Shown piece after piece: positions 22,891 through 31,715 of a stretch of 40,706 nucleotides of DNA. Numbering within the stretch: position 1 is the first letter of the stretch; every line of letters starts with the position of its first letter. The notes beneath the pieces are model-generated. The model was given only the letters and a program-made list of their open reading frames with translations. It had not been told where the DNA came from and searched no databases. The translations under genes and the position numbers were made by a program. This DNA is from an uncultured Oscillospiraceae bacterium (GTDB taxonomy: Bacteria > Bacillota > Clostridia > Oscillospirales > Ruminococcaceae): positions 1-40,706 of the forward strand of contig CASFKY010000066.1 of assembly GCA_949295465.1 (NCBI GenBank), read 5' to 3'.

Positions 22891-22952
22891 TTTTCCATTA
22901 GCGAAAATCCCGCCAGAGGTGTATCCTGAAAACAGAAAAGAGGTGCAGAACC

Positions 22953-23225
22953 ATGGCACAGAAACTCACCCTGCCGGATTGGTCCCAGAGCCTGCGGGAG
23001 CTGGGCTGTGAAGAGGAGCTCTCCCGCCATATTCTCCGGCTGGTGGCCAGCCGGGACCCGGGCGGGGCAGCTCTTCTGCTGCGCCGGCACCGGGGCGAAC
23101 TGCTGGCCCGGCTGCACCAGGCCGGCCGCCAGGTGGACCTGGCGGATTTTTTGCTGTATCACCTGAAACAGATGGAAAGGACGGAGCAACATGCAAACAC
23201 TGAATCTGACCCGGGAATGGGATAA
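22953..23225 (+). CDS. Small helical protein of unknown function
   Basis: 90 residues, predicted all-helical: LPDWSQSLRELGCEEELSRH, ILRLVASRDPGGAALLLRRH and RGELLARLHQAGRQVDLADF, then FLLYHLKQME. I recall similar short proteins in Clostridia, without function. AAGAGGTGC precedes the ATG. Its last 35 bases overlap the start of the hydrolase gene, so the two are coupled. Confidence 0.6.
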   Translation: MAQKLTLPDWSQSLRELGCEEELSRHILRLVASRDPGGAALLLRRHRGELLARLHQAGRQVDLADFLLYHLKQMERTEQHANTESDPGMG

Positions 23226-24186
23226 GACTTTCCTCCAGAGCGAAAAGGTGGACCACACCAAGGTCTGTTTTGAAAACCGCTATGGCATTACCCTGGCGGG
23301 AGATCTGTACCTGCCCAAAAATGCGGGGGCCAAGCTGCCGGCCATTGCGGTGTGCGGCCCCTTCGGCGCCGTGAAGGAGCAGGCCTCCGGGCTCTATGCC
23401 CAGACCATGGCCGAGCGGGGATTCATCGCCCTGGCCTTTGACCCCTCCTTCACCGGGGAGAGCGGAGGCGAGCCCCGGTACACCGCCTCGCCGGACATCA
23501 ACACCGAGGACTTCCAGGCGGCGGTGGACTTTCTCTCCCTGCACGACCGGGTGGACCCGGACAAGATCGGCATCATCGGCATCTGCGGCTGGGGCGGCCT
23601 GGCCCTGAACGCCGCCGCAGTGGACACCCGCATCAAGGCCACGGTGGCCTCCACCATGTACGACATGTCCCGCATCAACGCCAACGGCTACTTTGATGCG
23701 GAGGACAGCGCCGACGCCCGATACAAAAAGCTCCAGGCCCTGAACGCCCAGCGTCTGGCCGACCGCCGCAGCGGCCATTTTGCCCGGGGCGGCGGCGTGG
23801 TGGACCCCCTGCCCCAGGATGCCCCCTTCTTTGTAAAGGACTACTACGACTATTACAAGACCAAGCGGGGTTATCATCCCCGGTCCCTCAACTCCACCGA
23901 CGGCTGGAACATCACCGGCAGCCTCTCCTACCTGAACCAGCCCATCCTCCAAAGGGTAAACGAGATCCGCAGCGCGGTGCTGGTGATGCACGGGGACAAG
24001 GCCCACTCCTGCTATATGGGCAAGGATGCCTACGCCCACATGGTAGAGGGCAATCCCTATGCAGACAACAAGGAACTGCTGCTCATCCCCGGGGCGGTGC
24101 ACACCGACCTGTACGACGGCGGCGGCAAGGGAGCCATCCCCTTCGACAAGCTGGAAGATTTTTTCCGCACCAACCTGAAGGTCTGA
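23191..24186 (+). CDS. Alpha/beta hydrolase (YcjY/dienelactone-hydrolase-like)
   Basis: 331 residues. YGITLAGDLYLPKNAGAKLP, GFIALAFDPSFTGESGG, VDFLSLHDRVDPDKIGIIG and ICGWGGLALNAAAVDTRIKA are typical of the YcjY-type family. The nucleophile position in GICGWGG is Cys rather than Ser, as in many members of this family. VLVMHGDKAHS and PGAVHTDLYD carry the Asp and His positions. Substrate unknown. The gene ends before a strong terminator. It is divergent from the LysR/CoA-transferase operon and may be under the LysR protein. Confidence 0.8.
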   Translation: MQTLNLTREWDKTFLQSEKVDHTKVCFENRYGITLAGDLYLPKNAGAKLPAIAVCGPFGAVKEQASGLYAQTMAERGFIALAFDPSFTGESGGEPRYTASPDINTEDFQAAVDFLSLHDRVDPDKIGIIGICGWGGLALNAAAVDTRIKATVASTMYDMSRINANGYFDAEDSADARYKKLQALNAQRLADRRSGHFARGGGVVDPLPQDAPFFVKDYYDYYKTKRGYHPRSLNSTDGWNITGSLSYLNQPILQRVNEIRSAVLVMHGDKAHSCYMGKDAYAHMVEGNPYADNKELLLIPGAVHTDLYDGGGKGAIPFDKLEDFFRTNLKV

Positions 24187-24198
24187 GCGTTTTTTACC

Positions 24199-24236
24199 AA
24201 AAAGGCGGCGGCGCTATAAAGCGCCGCCGCCTTTTT
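24199..24236. terminator. Bidirectional terminator
   Basis: AAAAAGGCGGCGGCGCT / AGCGCCGCCGCCTTTTT, 17-bp stem with loop ATAA. It serves the convergent hydrolase and TetR genes. Confidence 0.85.
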
Positions 24237-24246
24237 GCGCGCGTAT

Positions 24247-24795
24247 TTACCGGGAACTTCCGGCAAAAAATTCCTCCCGTCCCCGGTACTCGCTCTGCAA
24301 GATTTCGCACATCTCCTCCGGGGTCTCCCGGCAGCCGCCCTCCAGCCAGAGTTTGAGAATGCGGGTCAGCCCGCTCTTGAAAAATTCCATGTGGTATTCC
24401 ACAAATCGGTTCTGAAAATATTTCTTCGCCTGCTCGGTGTCGTACCGCAAAATCTTGTACTGGTTGTCATAGCCCAGCTTGAAATAGGTGCGGTAGAAGA
24501 GCTGGTTGTCCCGGATATGGCAGAACAGTTTCCGATAGTCGTTGCTGTTGCGGCCGGCGGCGATCTCTTCCCGGTAGAGCTCTCCCAGCTCTGCCTCCAG
24601 CTTGGCCCGGATAGAGTCGGCCAGCCCGTACACATCCGGGTAATTGGCATAGAAGGTGGTGCGGTTGAGCCCGGCCCCCTTGCAGATGTCCGTCACCCGG
24701 ATCTGGGCCAGTTCCCGGGTTTGCAGCAGCCCTAAAAACACCTTTTCGATCTTCTCGCAGGATTCCCTCCGGCGCTTGTTGTGGGGCGTATTCAT
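24247..24795 (-). CDS. TetR-family transcriptional regulator
   Basis: 182 residues. N-terminal HTH: IEKVFLGLLQTRELAQIRVT, DICKGAGLNRTTFYANYPDV, YGLADSIRAK. The C-terminal part is of the type found in DhaS-like/TetR_C_11-type regulators (FYRTYFKLGYDNQYKIL). It is divergent from a small membrane protein gene, with the operator CAACA-N2-TGTTG twice in the gap, once near its own start and once over its -35. Probably autorepressing and controlling the divergent gene. Confidence 0.85.
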   Translation of the reverse strand: MNTPHNKRRRESCEKIEKVFLGLLQTRELAQIRVTDICKGAGLNRTTFYANYPDVYGLADSIRAKLEAELGELYREEIAAGRNSNDYRKLFCHIRDNQLFYRTYFKLGYDNQYKILRYDTEQAKKYFQNRFVEYHMEFFKSGLTRILKLWLEGGCRETPEEMCEILQSEYRGREEFFAGSSR

Positions 24796-24812
24796 CCCAT
24801 TCTCCTTTATCT

Positions 24813-24824
24813 CAACACTTGTTG
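24813..24824. promoter_or_regulatory. Probable TetR operator 1
   Basis: CAACACTTGTTG, palindrome CAACA-N2-TGTTG, 17 bases upstream of the TetR start codon. Confidence 0.55.
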
Positions 24825-24836
24825 GAGCATTGATGA

Positions 24837-24865
24837 TTGTTCCGCTCTCCTGGCCGCATTATACT
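24837..24865 (+). promoter_or_regulatory. Promoter of the small membrane protein gene
   Basis: -35 TTGTTC, 17-bp spacer, -10 TATACT. The -10 overlaps that of the opposing TetR promoter. Confidence 0.5.
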
Positions 24866-24886
24866 ATTCTCACAGAAAAACAACAA
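24858..24886 (-). promoter_or_regulatory. Promoter of the TetR gene
   Basis: Minus strand: -35 TTGTTG, 17-bp spacer, -10 TATAAT. Its -35 lies inside operator 2. Confidence 0.55.
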
Positions 24887-24892
24887 CTGTTG
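24881..24892. promoter_or_regulatory. Probable TetR operator 2
   Basis: CAACAACTGTTG, the same CAACA-N2-TGTTG palindrome as at 24813. It covers the -35 of the TetR promoter and lies just after the start point of the opposing promoter. Confidence 0.6.
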
Positions 24893-24915
24893 ATTTTATG
24901 CGGAGGGACATTCTC

Positions 24916-25287
24916 ATGAAAAAAAGCAATTTTGCCGCCCTGCTGCTGGGCACCGCCAGCGGCCTTCTGTTCGCGTTGGGCATGTGCATGGCCCTGGTGG
25001 ACTCCTGGGGCGCGTTCCGTTCCGGCGTGGCGCTGGGCTGCGCCGGGGTGCTGATGGGGCTGATCACGGTGTGGGTCTGGCGGAAGATGGAGGGCAGGGG
25101 CCCCGTCCGATTTTCCGCCCGCCGGGTGCTGCACCTGGGGCTGGGCGTCGCCGGGGCCCTGATTCTGGGGGTGGGCATCTGCCTGTGCCTGGTGTGGGGC
25201 CGGATGCTGGCCGGCGTGGGGGTCGGCGTGGCCGGGATCTTCCTGCTGCTGGGGCTGATTCCCCTCACCCGGGGCCTGCGGGATTGA
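24916..25287 (+). CDS. Four-helix membrane protein of unknown function
   Basis: 123 residues with four hydrophobic segments: FAALLLGTASGLLFALGMCM, GVALGCAGVLMGLITVWVW, LGLGVAGALILGVGICLCLV and VGVGVAGIFLLLGLIPLT. A short basic loop (RKMEGRGPVRFSARR) separates the pairs. No family recognised. GGAGGG precedes the ATG. It is divergent from the TetR gene and is its likely target; export or envelope functions are possible but not shown. Confidence 0.7.
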   Translation: MKKSNFAALLLGTASGLLFALGMCMALVDSWGAFRSGVALGCAGVLMGLITVWVWRKMEGRGPVRFSARRVLHLGLGVAGALILGVGICLCLVWGRMLAGVGVGVAGIFLLLGLIPLTRGLRD

Positions 25288-25335
25288 ACCGCTAACCGCA
25301 CCGCTTTTTATCCAATACAAAAAGGAGACAAAATC

Positions 25336-25536
25336 ATGGCAAAATCCAAACTTGTCAAATCCAATCAGGCTGTTGCCCGGGCGGTGAGCTCCGCCTTCGG
25401 CAAAATCGAGACCTCCGTGGTGGGAGGCTACACCAAAATCGAGGACGCCTTTGTGGACCGCTATCTCACCCGGGAGGGGGAAACTGTGGACGAGGCCAAG
25501 GCCCGGCTCAAAAAAGGCCCGGCCTCCCGGCCCTGA
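25336..25536 (+). CDS. Small conserved protein (VxGYxKIEDAFVDRYL type)
   Basis: 66 residues, strongly charged and helical. SAFGKIETSVVGGYTKIEDA followed by FVDRYLTREGETVDEAKARL is a pattern I recall from short Firmicutes proteins of unknown function, in which the AFVDxYLxxEGET-EAK block is conserved. AAAGGAG precedes the ATG. It is 48 bases after the membrane protein gene and ends before a terminator, so the two are probably one TetR-controlled transcript. Confidence 0.65.
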   Translation: MAKSKLVKSNQAVARAVSSAFGKIETSVVGGYTKIEDAFVDRYLTREGETVDEAKARLKKGPASRP

Positions 25537-25563
25537 AAGAGCCTTTATAAAAAATCTTTTCCC

Positions 25564-25606
25564 AAAGCCAAAGAGCGGGGCCTCTGCCCTGCTCTTTGGC
25601 TTTTTT
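25564..25606 (+). terminator. Rho-independent terminator
   Basis: AAAGCCAAAGAGC pairs with GCTCTTTGGCTTT, with further pairing GGG/CCC towards the loop, followed by a T-run. Confidence 0.8.
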
Positions 25607-25725
25607 GGCGGGCATCTTTCCCGAATCAGCGCCAAAAGTGGAAAAGCCCCGCGGTCTTTGCTATACCGAAAGAGATCACCGCCGGGCACAAAACGGATTT
25701 CAGGCCCGGCCAGGGAGGAACTGTC

Positions 25726-26703
25726 ATGACCCCAAGCGCCCATTACCGCCGCACCCTGATTTCCTGTTATCTGGGCTATATCACACAGGCCATCTGTGCC
25801 AACTTCGCGCCCCTTCTCTTTTTGATCTTCCAGGCCTCCTACCACATCTCACTGGAAAAGATCACCCTCATCCCCACCGTCTTTTTCCTGACCCAGCTTC
25901 TGGTGGACCTGGCCGCCGCAAAATTTGTGGACCGGGCGGGCTACCGCCGCTGTTCGGTGGCCGCCCATGTGCTGGCAGCCCTGGGCCTGGCCCTGCTGGC
26001 CTTTTTGCCGGAACTGCTGCCCGACCCCTTTTGGGGCGTGCTGCTCTCGGCCGTGGTCTGCGCGGTGGGCAGCGGCCTGATCGAGGTGCTCATCAGCCCC
26101 ATTGTGGAGGCCTGCCCCTTTGAAAACAAAGCCAGCCACATGAGCCTGCTCCACTCCTTTTACTGCTGGGGGGCCGCCGCTGTCATCCTGGGCTCCACCC
26201 TGTTTCTGGCCGTCTGGGGCGCCGACCGCTGGCGGATTCTGGCCCTGCTGTGGGCGCTGATCCCCTTTTGCAATATTTTCGGCTTTCTCACCTGCCCCCT
26301 CCCGCCGCTGGCCGGGGCCGGCAAGAGCCTGGGCATCCGCAACCTGCTGCGCCTGCCCCTGTTCTGGCTTCTGGCTTTTCTGATGGTCTGCTCCGGGGCG
26401 GCCGAGACTTCCATGGCCCAGTGGGCCTCCGCCTTCACCGAGTCGGCCATGGGGGTCTCCAAGACGGTGGGAGATCTGGCGGGGCCCTGTCTGTTCGCCC
26501 TTCTCATGGGGCTTTCCCGGGTGCTCTATGCCCGGATGGGCAGCCGGCTGAACCTGGCCCGCTGTATGCTGGGTTGCGGCCTCTTGTGCATCTGCTGCTA
26601 CCTGCTGGCCTCCCTGGCCCCCTCCCCTCTTCTGGGGCTGGCGGCGGGTCTTTTGGCCCTGCAGCGGGTCTGCGCATCCCGCCCCCAGACGCCTTCCCTT
26701 TGA
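25726..26703 (+). CDS. MFS transporter, C-terminally truncated
   Basis: 325 residues. Closely related to the complete MFS protein at 32725: shared blocks include YLGYITQAICANFAPLLF, LIPTVFFLTQL, SPIVEACPFENKAS and LLHSFYCWG. After CCYLLASL the two diverge; here the frame ends with 20 or so unrelated residues (LAAGLLALQRVCASRPQTPS), whereas the paralogue continues through about 100 residues and the last two helices. It therefore has about 10 of 12 membrane segments and is probably non-functional. The break lies directly before the PLD/helicase module, suggesting a rearrangement. Substrate unknown. Confidence 0.75.
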   Translation: MTPSAHYRRTLISCYLGYITQAICANFAPLLFLIFQASYHISLEKITLIPTVFFLTQLLVDLAAAKFVDRAGYRRCSVAAHVLAALGLALLAFLPELLPDPFWGVLLSAVVCAVGSGLIEVLISPIVEACPFENKASHMSLLHSFYCWGAAAVILGSTLFLAVWGADRWRILALLWALIPFCNIFGFLTCPLPPLAGAGKSLGIRNLLRLPLFWLLAFLMVCSGAAETSMAQWASAFTESAMGVSKTVGDLAGPCLFALLMGLSRVLYARMGSRLNLARCMLGCGLLCICCYLLASLAPSPLLGLAAGLLALQRVCASRPQTPSL

Positions 26704-26727
26704 GCCGTTCATGGAAAAGAGGTATCT

Positions 26728-27039
26728 ATGCTTCCTAAAACCTACACCCTGAAGGATCTTTCGGCCGGCTTTTTGCAGGTGGACATCCAACTGCCCCGGG
26801 GGCAGAACCACCAGAAACAGGCTTCCTGGATCACCCGGCTGAAGAGCGAACTGCCCGGCATTGCCCAAAAGGCCTATTTCAGCGACGGCAACAGCTACAA
26901 CGAAGAGCAGCTGCCCGGCAAGGACCTGTACATCGGCAAAAAGCAGGATCTGTATTTTGTCCGGCAGGGCAAATTCGGGCAGGAGGTCTACCATCCAACC
27001 TACGATGCGCTGAAAGAGTACTGCGCGAGCATCCTTTGA
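26728..27039 (+). CDS. Small protein of unknown function upstream of the PLD/helicase genes
   Basis: 103 residues with no hydrophobic segment; the second half has alternating strand-like blocks (AYFSDGNSYNEEQLPGKDLY, IGKKQDLYFVRQGKFGQEVY). No family recognised. AAAGAGG precedes the ATG at 26728. Its stop is 21 bases before the proposed start of the PLD gene, whose ribosome site follows immediately, so it is likely the first gene of the nuclease/helicase transcript and may be a functional partner. Confidence 0.6.
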   Translation: MLPKTYTLKDLSAGFLQVDIQLPRGQNHQKQASWITRLKSELPGIAQKAYFSDGNSYNEEQLPGKDLYIGKKQDLYFVRQGKFGQEVYHPTYDALKEYCASIL

Positions 27040-27059
27040 ACAGGGGAGGGAACCGCACC

Positions 27060-28403
27060 TTGGAATTCACTTGCAGCTTGTCCAACCTGTACCGGCTGCC
27101 CGGGGCCTGTGCCGGGTATTCTCTGGAACAGGCCCTCTACACCGCCATGACCATGGACGACCGCTACTGGAAAAGGCTGCTGGCCGGCCAAGGCGGCAGC
27201 GACGCCCTGTACAGCCGGGACGGGGCCCTGCTCTTCTGGCAGCTGGCCAGGACCCGGTTTGTGGTGCAGTCCTTTGCCTGCGCCCGCCCCTCTCTTTCGC
27301 CGGAGCTGGCAGAGCTCCTGTGCCATCAGGTATACACCTACCAGGGCAGTTCCCCCTGTTTCCACGCAAAGCTGACCATCCTGAAATATACGGCGCAGGG
27401 TGCCCCGGACTACTACCGCATCGGCGTGTTCAGCAAAAATCTGGTGGAGGACGAGGAGGATCAGAACGGGATCATCCTGGACGGCTTTGCCGCCGGGGAC
27501 AGCCTCACCGGCAACGGCCGGCGGCTGTGGCTGTATCTGACCCAATGCCAGCAGGCCCTGGCCGGCACCCGGGTTTTTGACCCCCAGGCCTTCCAAAGCA
27601 TCCAGAAGGTGGTGCTGCCCGCGGATATTGAGGTGTACTTCAACGGGCTTGCCCAGGGAAAGACCCTGGGCCCCCTCTTGCGCCAGGACACCGCCAGGCT
27701 GGACGTCTTCTGCAAGGCCATGTTCGTGGGTTCCGCCTTTCGAGACGAGGCCCGCGCAGGTTCCCTCACGGTCTGGACCCGGGCCGAAAACCTGGGCCCC
27801 ACCCATGTAAAGCTGTACCTGATCCGGCGAAAAGGCGGCGGCTGTGAGTACTGGTCCGGCAGCGCCAATGCAAGCCAAAACGCCCTGGAGGGTCAGAACA
27901 TCGAGTGTCTGGTGAAGGTGCCGGTGGACCCGGACACCTATCGGGAGATCTTTGCACAGCTTTCTCGCAAGGGGTACCGGCCGGTTTCGGTTTTCCCCGA
28001 CTTTTCCGAGCCGGAGGCAGAGCGCAACCTCTATCGCACGGCGCTCCGGGCCATCCTGCAATCGGTCCGGCCCTTCTGGCGCCAAACCAAAGAGGGCTGG
28101 TGGCTGGAGCGCGCCTGCGCAGATCCCCCTTTGCTGGACCAGGGGCTGGTGTACACCCTCCTTCCCTACGAGCTCTATCGGGAGGAGGACACCCTCGCTG
28201 CCTCTCAAAAAAGGAGAACGCCTCTGTCCGCCGTCCGGGCTGTGCCCTTGTGGTCCTGTGGGACTCAGCGGGGCACCGCTGCCTCACCCGGTGGATCCTC
28301 CCCGAGGGGTACAGCCCCTCCTCCCCGGAGCGGAAACTGCATCGGGCAGCAGAGGACGCCTTCCGGGAATTCATGGAAAAATGCTATACGGACAAGCTCC
28401 TGA
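27060..28403 (+). CDS. Phospholipase D-like nuclease domain protein (frame breaks near 28212)
   Basis: The proposed start is TTG at 27060, 9 bases after GGGGAGGG; the frame is open from 27036. Two HKD-type motifs are visible: FHAKL with His102/Lys104 followed by GVFSKN, and HVKLYLIRR with His249/Lys251 followed by WSGSANASQNALEGQNIE. Two such motifs form one active site in PLD nucleases. Sensible protein sequence lasts to about 28206 (LDQGLVYTLLPYELYREEDT). Beyond an A6 run (28207-28212) this frame turns into serine/proline-rich nonsense to 28403, while the -1 frame continues as good protein into the helicase. Most likely PLD and helicase are, or were, one polypeptide, and the last 65 codons here are not genuine. 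Confidence 0.65.
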   Translation: MEFTCSLSNLYRLPGACAGYSLEQALYTAMTMDDRYWKRLLAGQGGSDALYSRDGALLFWQLARTRFVVQSFACARPSLSPELAELLCHQVYTYQGSSPCFHAKLTILKYTAQGAPDYYRIGVFSKNLVEDEEDQNGIILDGFAAGDSLTGNGRRLWLYLTQCQQALAGTRVFDPQAFQSIQKVVLPADIEVYFNGLAQGKTLGPLLRQDTARLDVFCKAMFVGSAFRDEARAGSLTVWTRAENLGPTHVKLYLIRRKGGGCEYWSGSANASQNALEGQNIECLVKVPVDPDTYREIFAQLSRKGYRPVSVFPDFSEPEAERNLYRTALRAILQSVRPFWRQTKEGWWLERACADPPLLDQGLVYTLLPYELYREEDTLAASQKRRTPLSAVRAVPLWSCGTQRGTAASPGGSSPRGTAPPPRSGNCIGQQRTPSGNSWKNAIRTSS

Positions 28404-29893
28404 AAGGCGAAATTTCCCCGGAAAAGGTCCTTGCCCACTACCGGCAGATCTGCGGGCTGATCTCCGCCGGGCAGGCCCGCCGGCTGTATGAGGTGCTGCG
28501 GGTAATCGAAAAGCTCCGGCCGGACCTGGCTCCCCAGCTGCCGCCGGCACCGGCCCCTGATGTCCCCCGGGCCAAAACCAGGCGGCGCCAGATTTTTGAA
28601 AAGCTGAAGGAATACCAGTTTGCTGCCGCCTGCCAGATCGCGGATGCGCTGGAACACAGCAGCTGCTACACCCCGGCGGACAAGGCGGGCATGGGGAAAA
28701 CCTATGTGGCCCTGGAGGTGATCGGGCAGCTCTATCAGAGCCCGAAGCCGGAGGGCAGGCCCTTCAATGTGTACTACCTGTGCCACAACCAGCGGATCCT
28801 GGACGCAAACAGCAAGAAGCTGGTGCGGGAACTGAGCGGGCACTATGCGGCCCAGATTGCAAACTGCGACCGGCTCTCCATGGCCTATGTGCGCCTTGCG
28901 GGGGTGGAAATCGCCCTCTATCCCATGTCCTCCTCCCTGTTGCAGGACACCCACTCCAAAGAGGGCAACGACCTGCTGGAGGTGGAGCCCATGCGGAACT
29001 GCCTGACCCTTCACCGGGATCTCTTCCTCCAGGCGGTGCCGGAGGCCGGCGGGGCCAGCTATGTCTGGCCCGGCGCCGCTCAAAATACCCTGGAGTGGAA
29101 AAAGTCCTGTGGAGCCGGCTGGCAATCCTGCTTCCAGGCCTGGAAAAACGCCTTTCAAAAATTCACTCTCCGGCTCAATCCGCCCGACCTGATCCTGCTG
29201 GACGAATTCCACCGCATGCAGCCCGACGACCTGGCCTACCTGAAGGCCCTGTTGCAGGAGGCTCCCCGTTGCAGGCTGCTCTACATCTCCGCAACGCCCT
29301 TCCGCATGGAGAGGGCAGAGCTCCAAGCGCCGGCGGAGGCAGGCCGGCAGGACGACTACGGGGACGGAGCTGCCAAGGAAACCGACTTCTCCCTGTCGCT
29401 GGGCGAATTTTTGCGGCTCACCGGCGCACCCCGCCAAGCGCAGATCGCCAGCACCCACCGGGAATATTTTGCGGCCCTGCAAAAGCTGGAGGAGCAGGGA
29501 GACCTTGCCGCCTGGAACGAGGTGCGGCAGAAAGCCGCTCTTCTCCAGCAGGAGCTGCGCCGGGTGCTCTGCCGCAATGAGCGGGGGCGGCTGTCCGACC
29601 TGGCCCGGCCGGAAGAGCTGGAAAATCCCCACCAAGACCAGTGGCTGGCCTGTGACCTGGCCGCATATGCCCGGGATTTTGCGCCGGATGTGCATCCGCT
29701 CCAGCAGCTGGTTCCGGGATTCGGGTCCTATCAGCTGCTGTACTTCAACAGCAAATCCCTCAAACAGGGCGAAAACCGCTATCAGATGGGCTACGGCCAG
29801 GGCCGGTATCGCGCCGATTTTCTGTGGGAAGGGGCGCCGGGCGGGCCGCTGCGGCTGACCGATTGGCGTCCCCTATCTCTCCGTGCTGTATGA
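28213..29893 (+). pseudogene. SF2 helicase, N-terminal (ATPase) part
   Basis: Frame that continues the PLD protein after the A6 run. Helicase motifs: Walker A in DKAGMGKTYVALEVI (GKT near 28697), VYYLCHNQRILDANSKKL (motif Ia region), DEFH box in LILLDEFHRM (29201-29212) and YISATPF (motif III). The first internal ATG in this frame is at 28373, without a clear ribosome site. The frame ends at 29893 after WRPLSLRAV, but the sequence switches into the +1 frame at about 29855-29875. The C-terminal helicase half is therefore separated by a single-base shift. Superfamily assignment is secure; the translation product is not. Confidence 0.65.
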
Positions 29894-31552
29894 GGCCGCT
29901 GTGCGGGACGCCCAGCAATTGCTCTGGATGCCTCCCATCCGGCCGGACTATCAGCCTCCGCAAGATCACGTGTTTGGCCGGGCGGCAAAGAACCATTTTT
30001 CCAAGCTGCTGGTGTTCGGTCGATACCAGTGCATCCCCCGCGCGGTCAGCAGCATCATGAGCCGCGTGGTGGACGATGCCAACGACCGCCTGGCGCACTC
30101 TCCCCTCTCGGCCGCCCTGCTGGCCGAATGGGGCGCCCATCAGGATTTTGAGGAGGTAAAAGATCTGGCTGCCCGGGTACCCCGGCAGGCCATGCGGGCA
30201 GACACCCTGGACTCCCTGGTGCAGGCTCTGGCAGACAAGGGCCTGACCGAGAGCGAGGCCTGCCGGGCCCTCGGCGACCCGGCTGTCTGCCTCTATCGCC
30301 TCCTTCTTCCCGGTTTGCATCCCTTTGTCGACGATTTTATTGCCTGGGCAAAACAGGAGGGGAATCTGCTCTGCCCCGCCTCCCAGAGCAGGCCGGTCTG
30401 GAACGCCTTTTTTTACGCGACCCGAAGCCTGGGCTCCTACCACAAGATCCTCCACAGCGTGGGCAGTTCCCAGCTGGCCAACTTCAAGCATCTGCGCCGG
30501 CACAACAGTGTGATGGTGCGCTTTGTCGCCCTGTTCGGCAAGAGCGAGGAGGGGCTCCGCCTCGCAGCCGAACTTGTGCTGCGCCTCGCCGGCAAATTGC
30601 AGGGAGAAGCCTTCTCCTTCCACAACTGGAACCTGACAGAGCAGACGGTGCGGGCGGCCCTGACGGCCACCCTGGAGGAGAGCTGCCTCTTGCTGAGCCG
30701 GTTTTTCTACAGCTATTTTCAGCAGCCCTCTGTCTGCAAGGCCCTGGCGGCGGCAGGCGTTCACGACCGGGACACCCTGTTTCGGTACTGTGCCTGCGGC
30801 AATTTGCAGGCCGTGCTGGAGGAATGGCTTTTTGTAAAAGGGGATTTGTCCGCTTTTCTGCCCGATCTCATGCTGGTTTTGAGCCAGAAGCCCGGCAAGG
30901 TCCATCTCCAGACCCGGGAAGTCCCCGACGGCAGCCCGGATCTGGTTCAGGAATGTCTGTATGCCCAGCGGTACACCGATGATCGGTCCGACACCAACGA
31001 GCACAACAAACAGTGGCAAAACAGTGTCCAGGCTGCTTTCAACTCTCCTTTCTGGCCCATGGTGCTCACCACCACCGCCATTGCCCAGGAGGGGCTGGAT
31101 TTCCACTGCTATTGCCGGAAAATCTTCCATTACACCCTGCCGGCCACCCCCATGGCCATGGAGCAGCGGGAGGGCCGCATCGACCGATATTGCGGTTATA
31201 TCCAGCGCCTGCGGCAGGCAGCCCACTATCCGGGCAAGAGCTGGGAGGAAATGTTCTCCGAGTCGGTGCCGGGGAGCAGCGGTGTGGTGCCCCACTGGGT
31301 GGTTCCCCCCAGGGAGGGCGATCTCCACATGGAACGCCTGGTGGCCCATCTGCCCCATACCCGACAGGCACAGGCCTACCGGGAGCTGATCTCTTGCCAG
31401 TGGAAATACCGCAGTATGCTGGGGATGCCCAGCGACACAGGGCAGCTGCAGAAGCTGATCGGGATTGCACAGGCGCTGGAACGCCCGCTGGATGAGCTGT
31501 TCCCGGATCTGTCCCCCTGGCCGCGTCTCCCTTTCCCACACAGGAAGAATAA
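29883..31552 (+). pseudogene. SF2 helicase, C-terminal part
   Basis: Continues the helicase in another frame (VPYLSVLYEAAVRDAQQLLW). The C-terminal RecA-like domain is clear: VLTTTAIAQEGLDFHCYCRK (motif V), LPATPMAMEQREGRIDRY (motif VI, QREGRIDR). This order, with a long insert between ATPase halves, resembles SNF2-like/DEAD helicases of defence loci. No stop closes this frame until 32606, so it reads straight into the AraC gene. Adding one C in the C5 run near 31513 would give a stop at 31550-31552 (ending FPTQEE), which I take as the probable original end. A GTG at 29883 could start translation, without a clear ribosome site. Confidence 0.6.
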
Positions 31553-31630
31553 GCAGCCTTGCGCTCTTTTGCGGCAGCGCCGCCTTTTGGCAAAGGCTCC
31601 TCCCGCCGTCTCGGCACAAAAAAGGCTCTC

Positions 31631-31660
31631 TTGGAAAAAGCAGCGGTTTCCTGCTATACT
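31631..31660 (+). promoter_or_regulatory. Promoter of the second AraC gene
   Basis: -35 TTGGAA, 18-bp spacer, extended -10 TGCTATACT, 56 bases before the ATG at 31716. Confidence 0.5.
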
Positions 31661-31715
31661 GTGTACAATCGCCGGACATTCTGCCGGCACCGCTCTACAA
31701 GGGAGGGAATGCTTC

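Noticed and set aside
28213-28403. The serine/proline-rich tail of the PLD frame as a real domain
   Set aside because: The other frame over the same bases gives normal protein sequence leading into the helicase.
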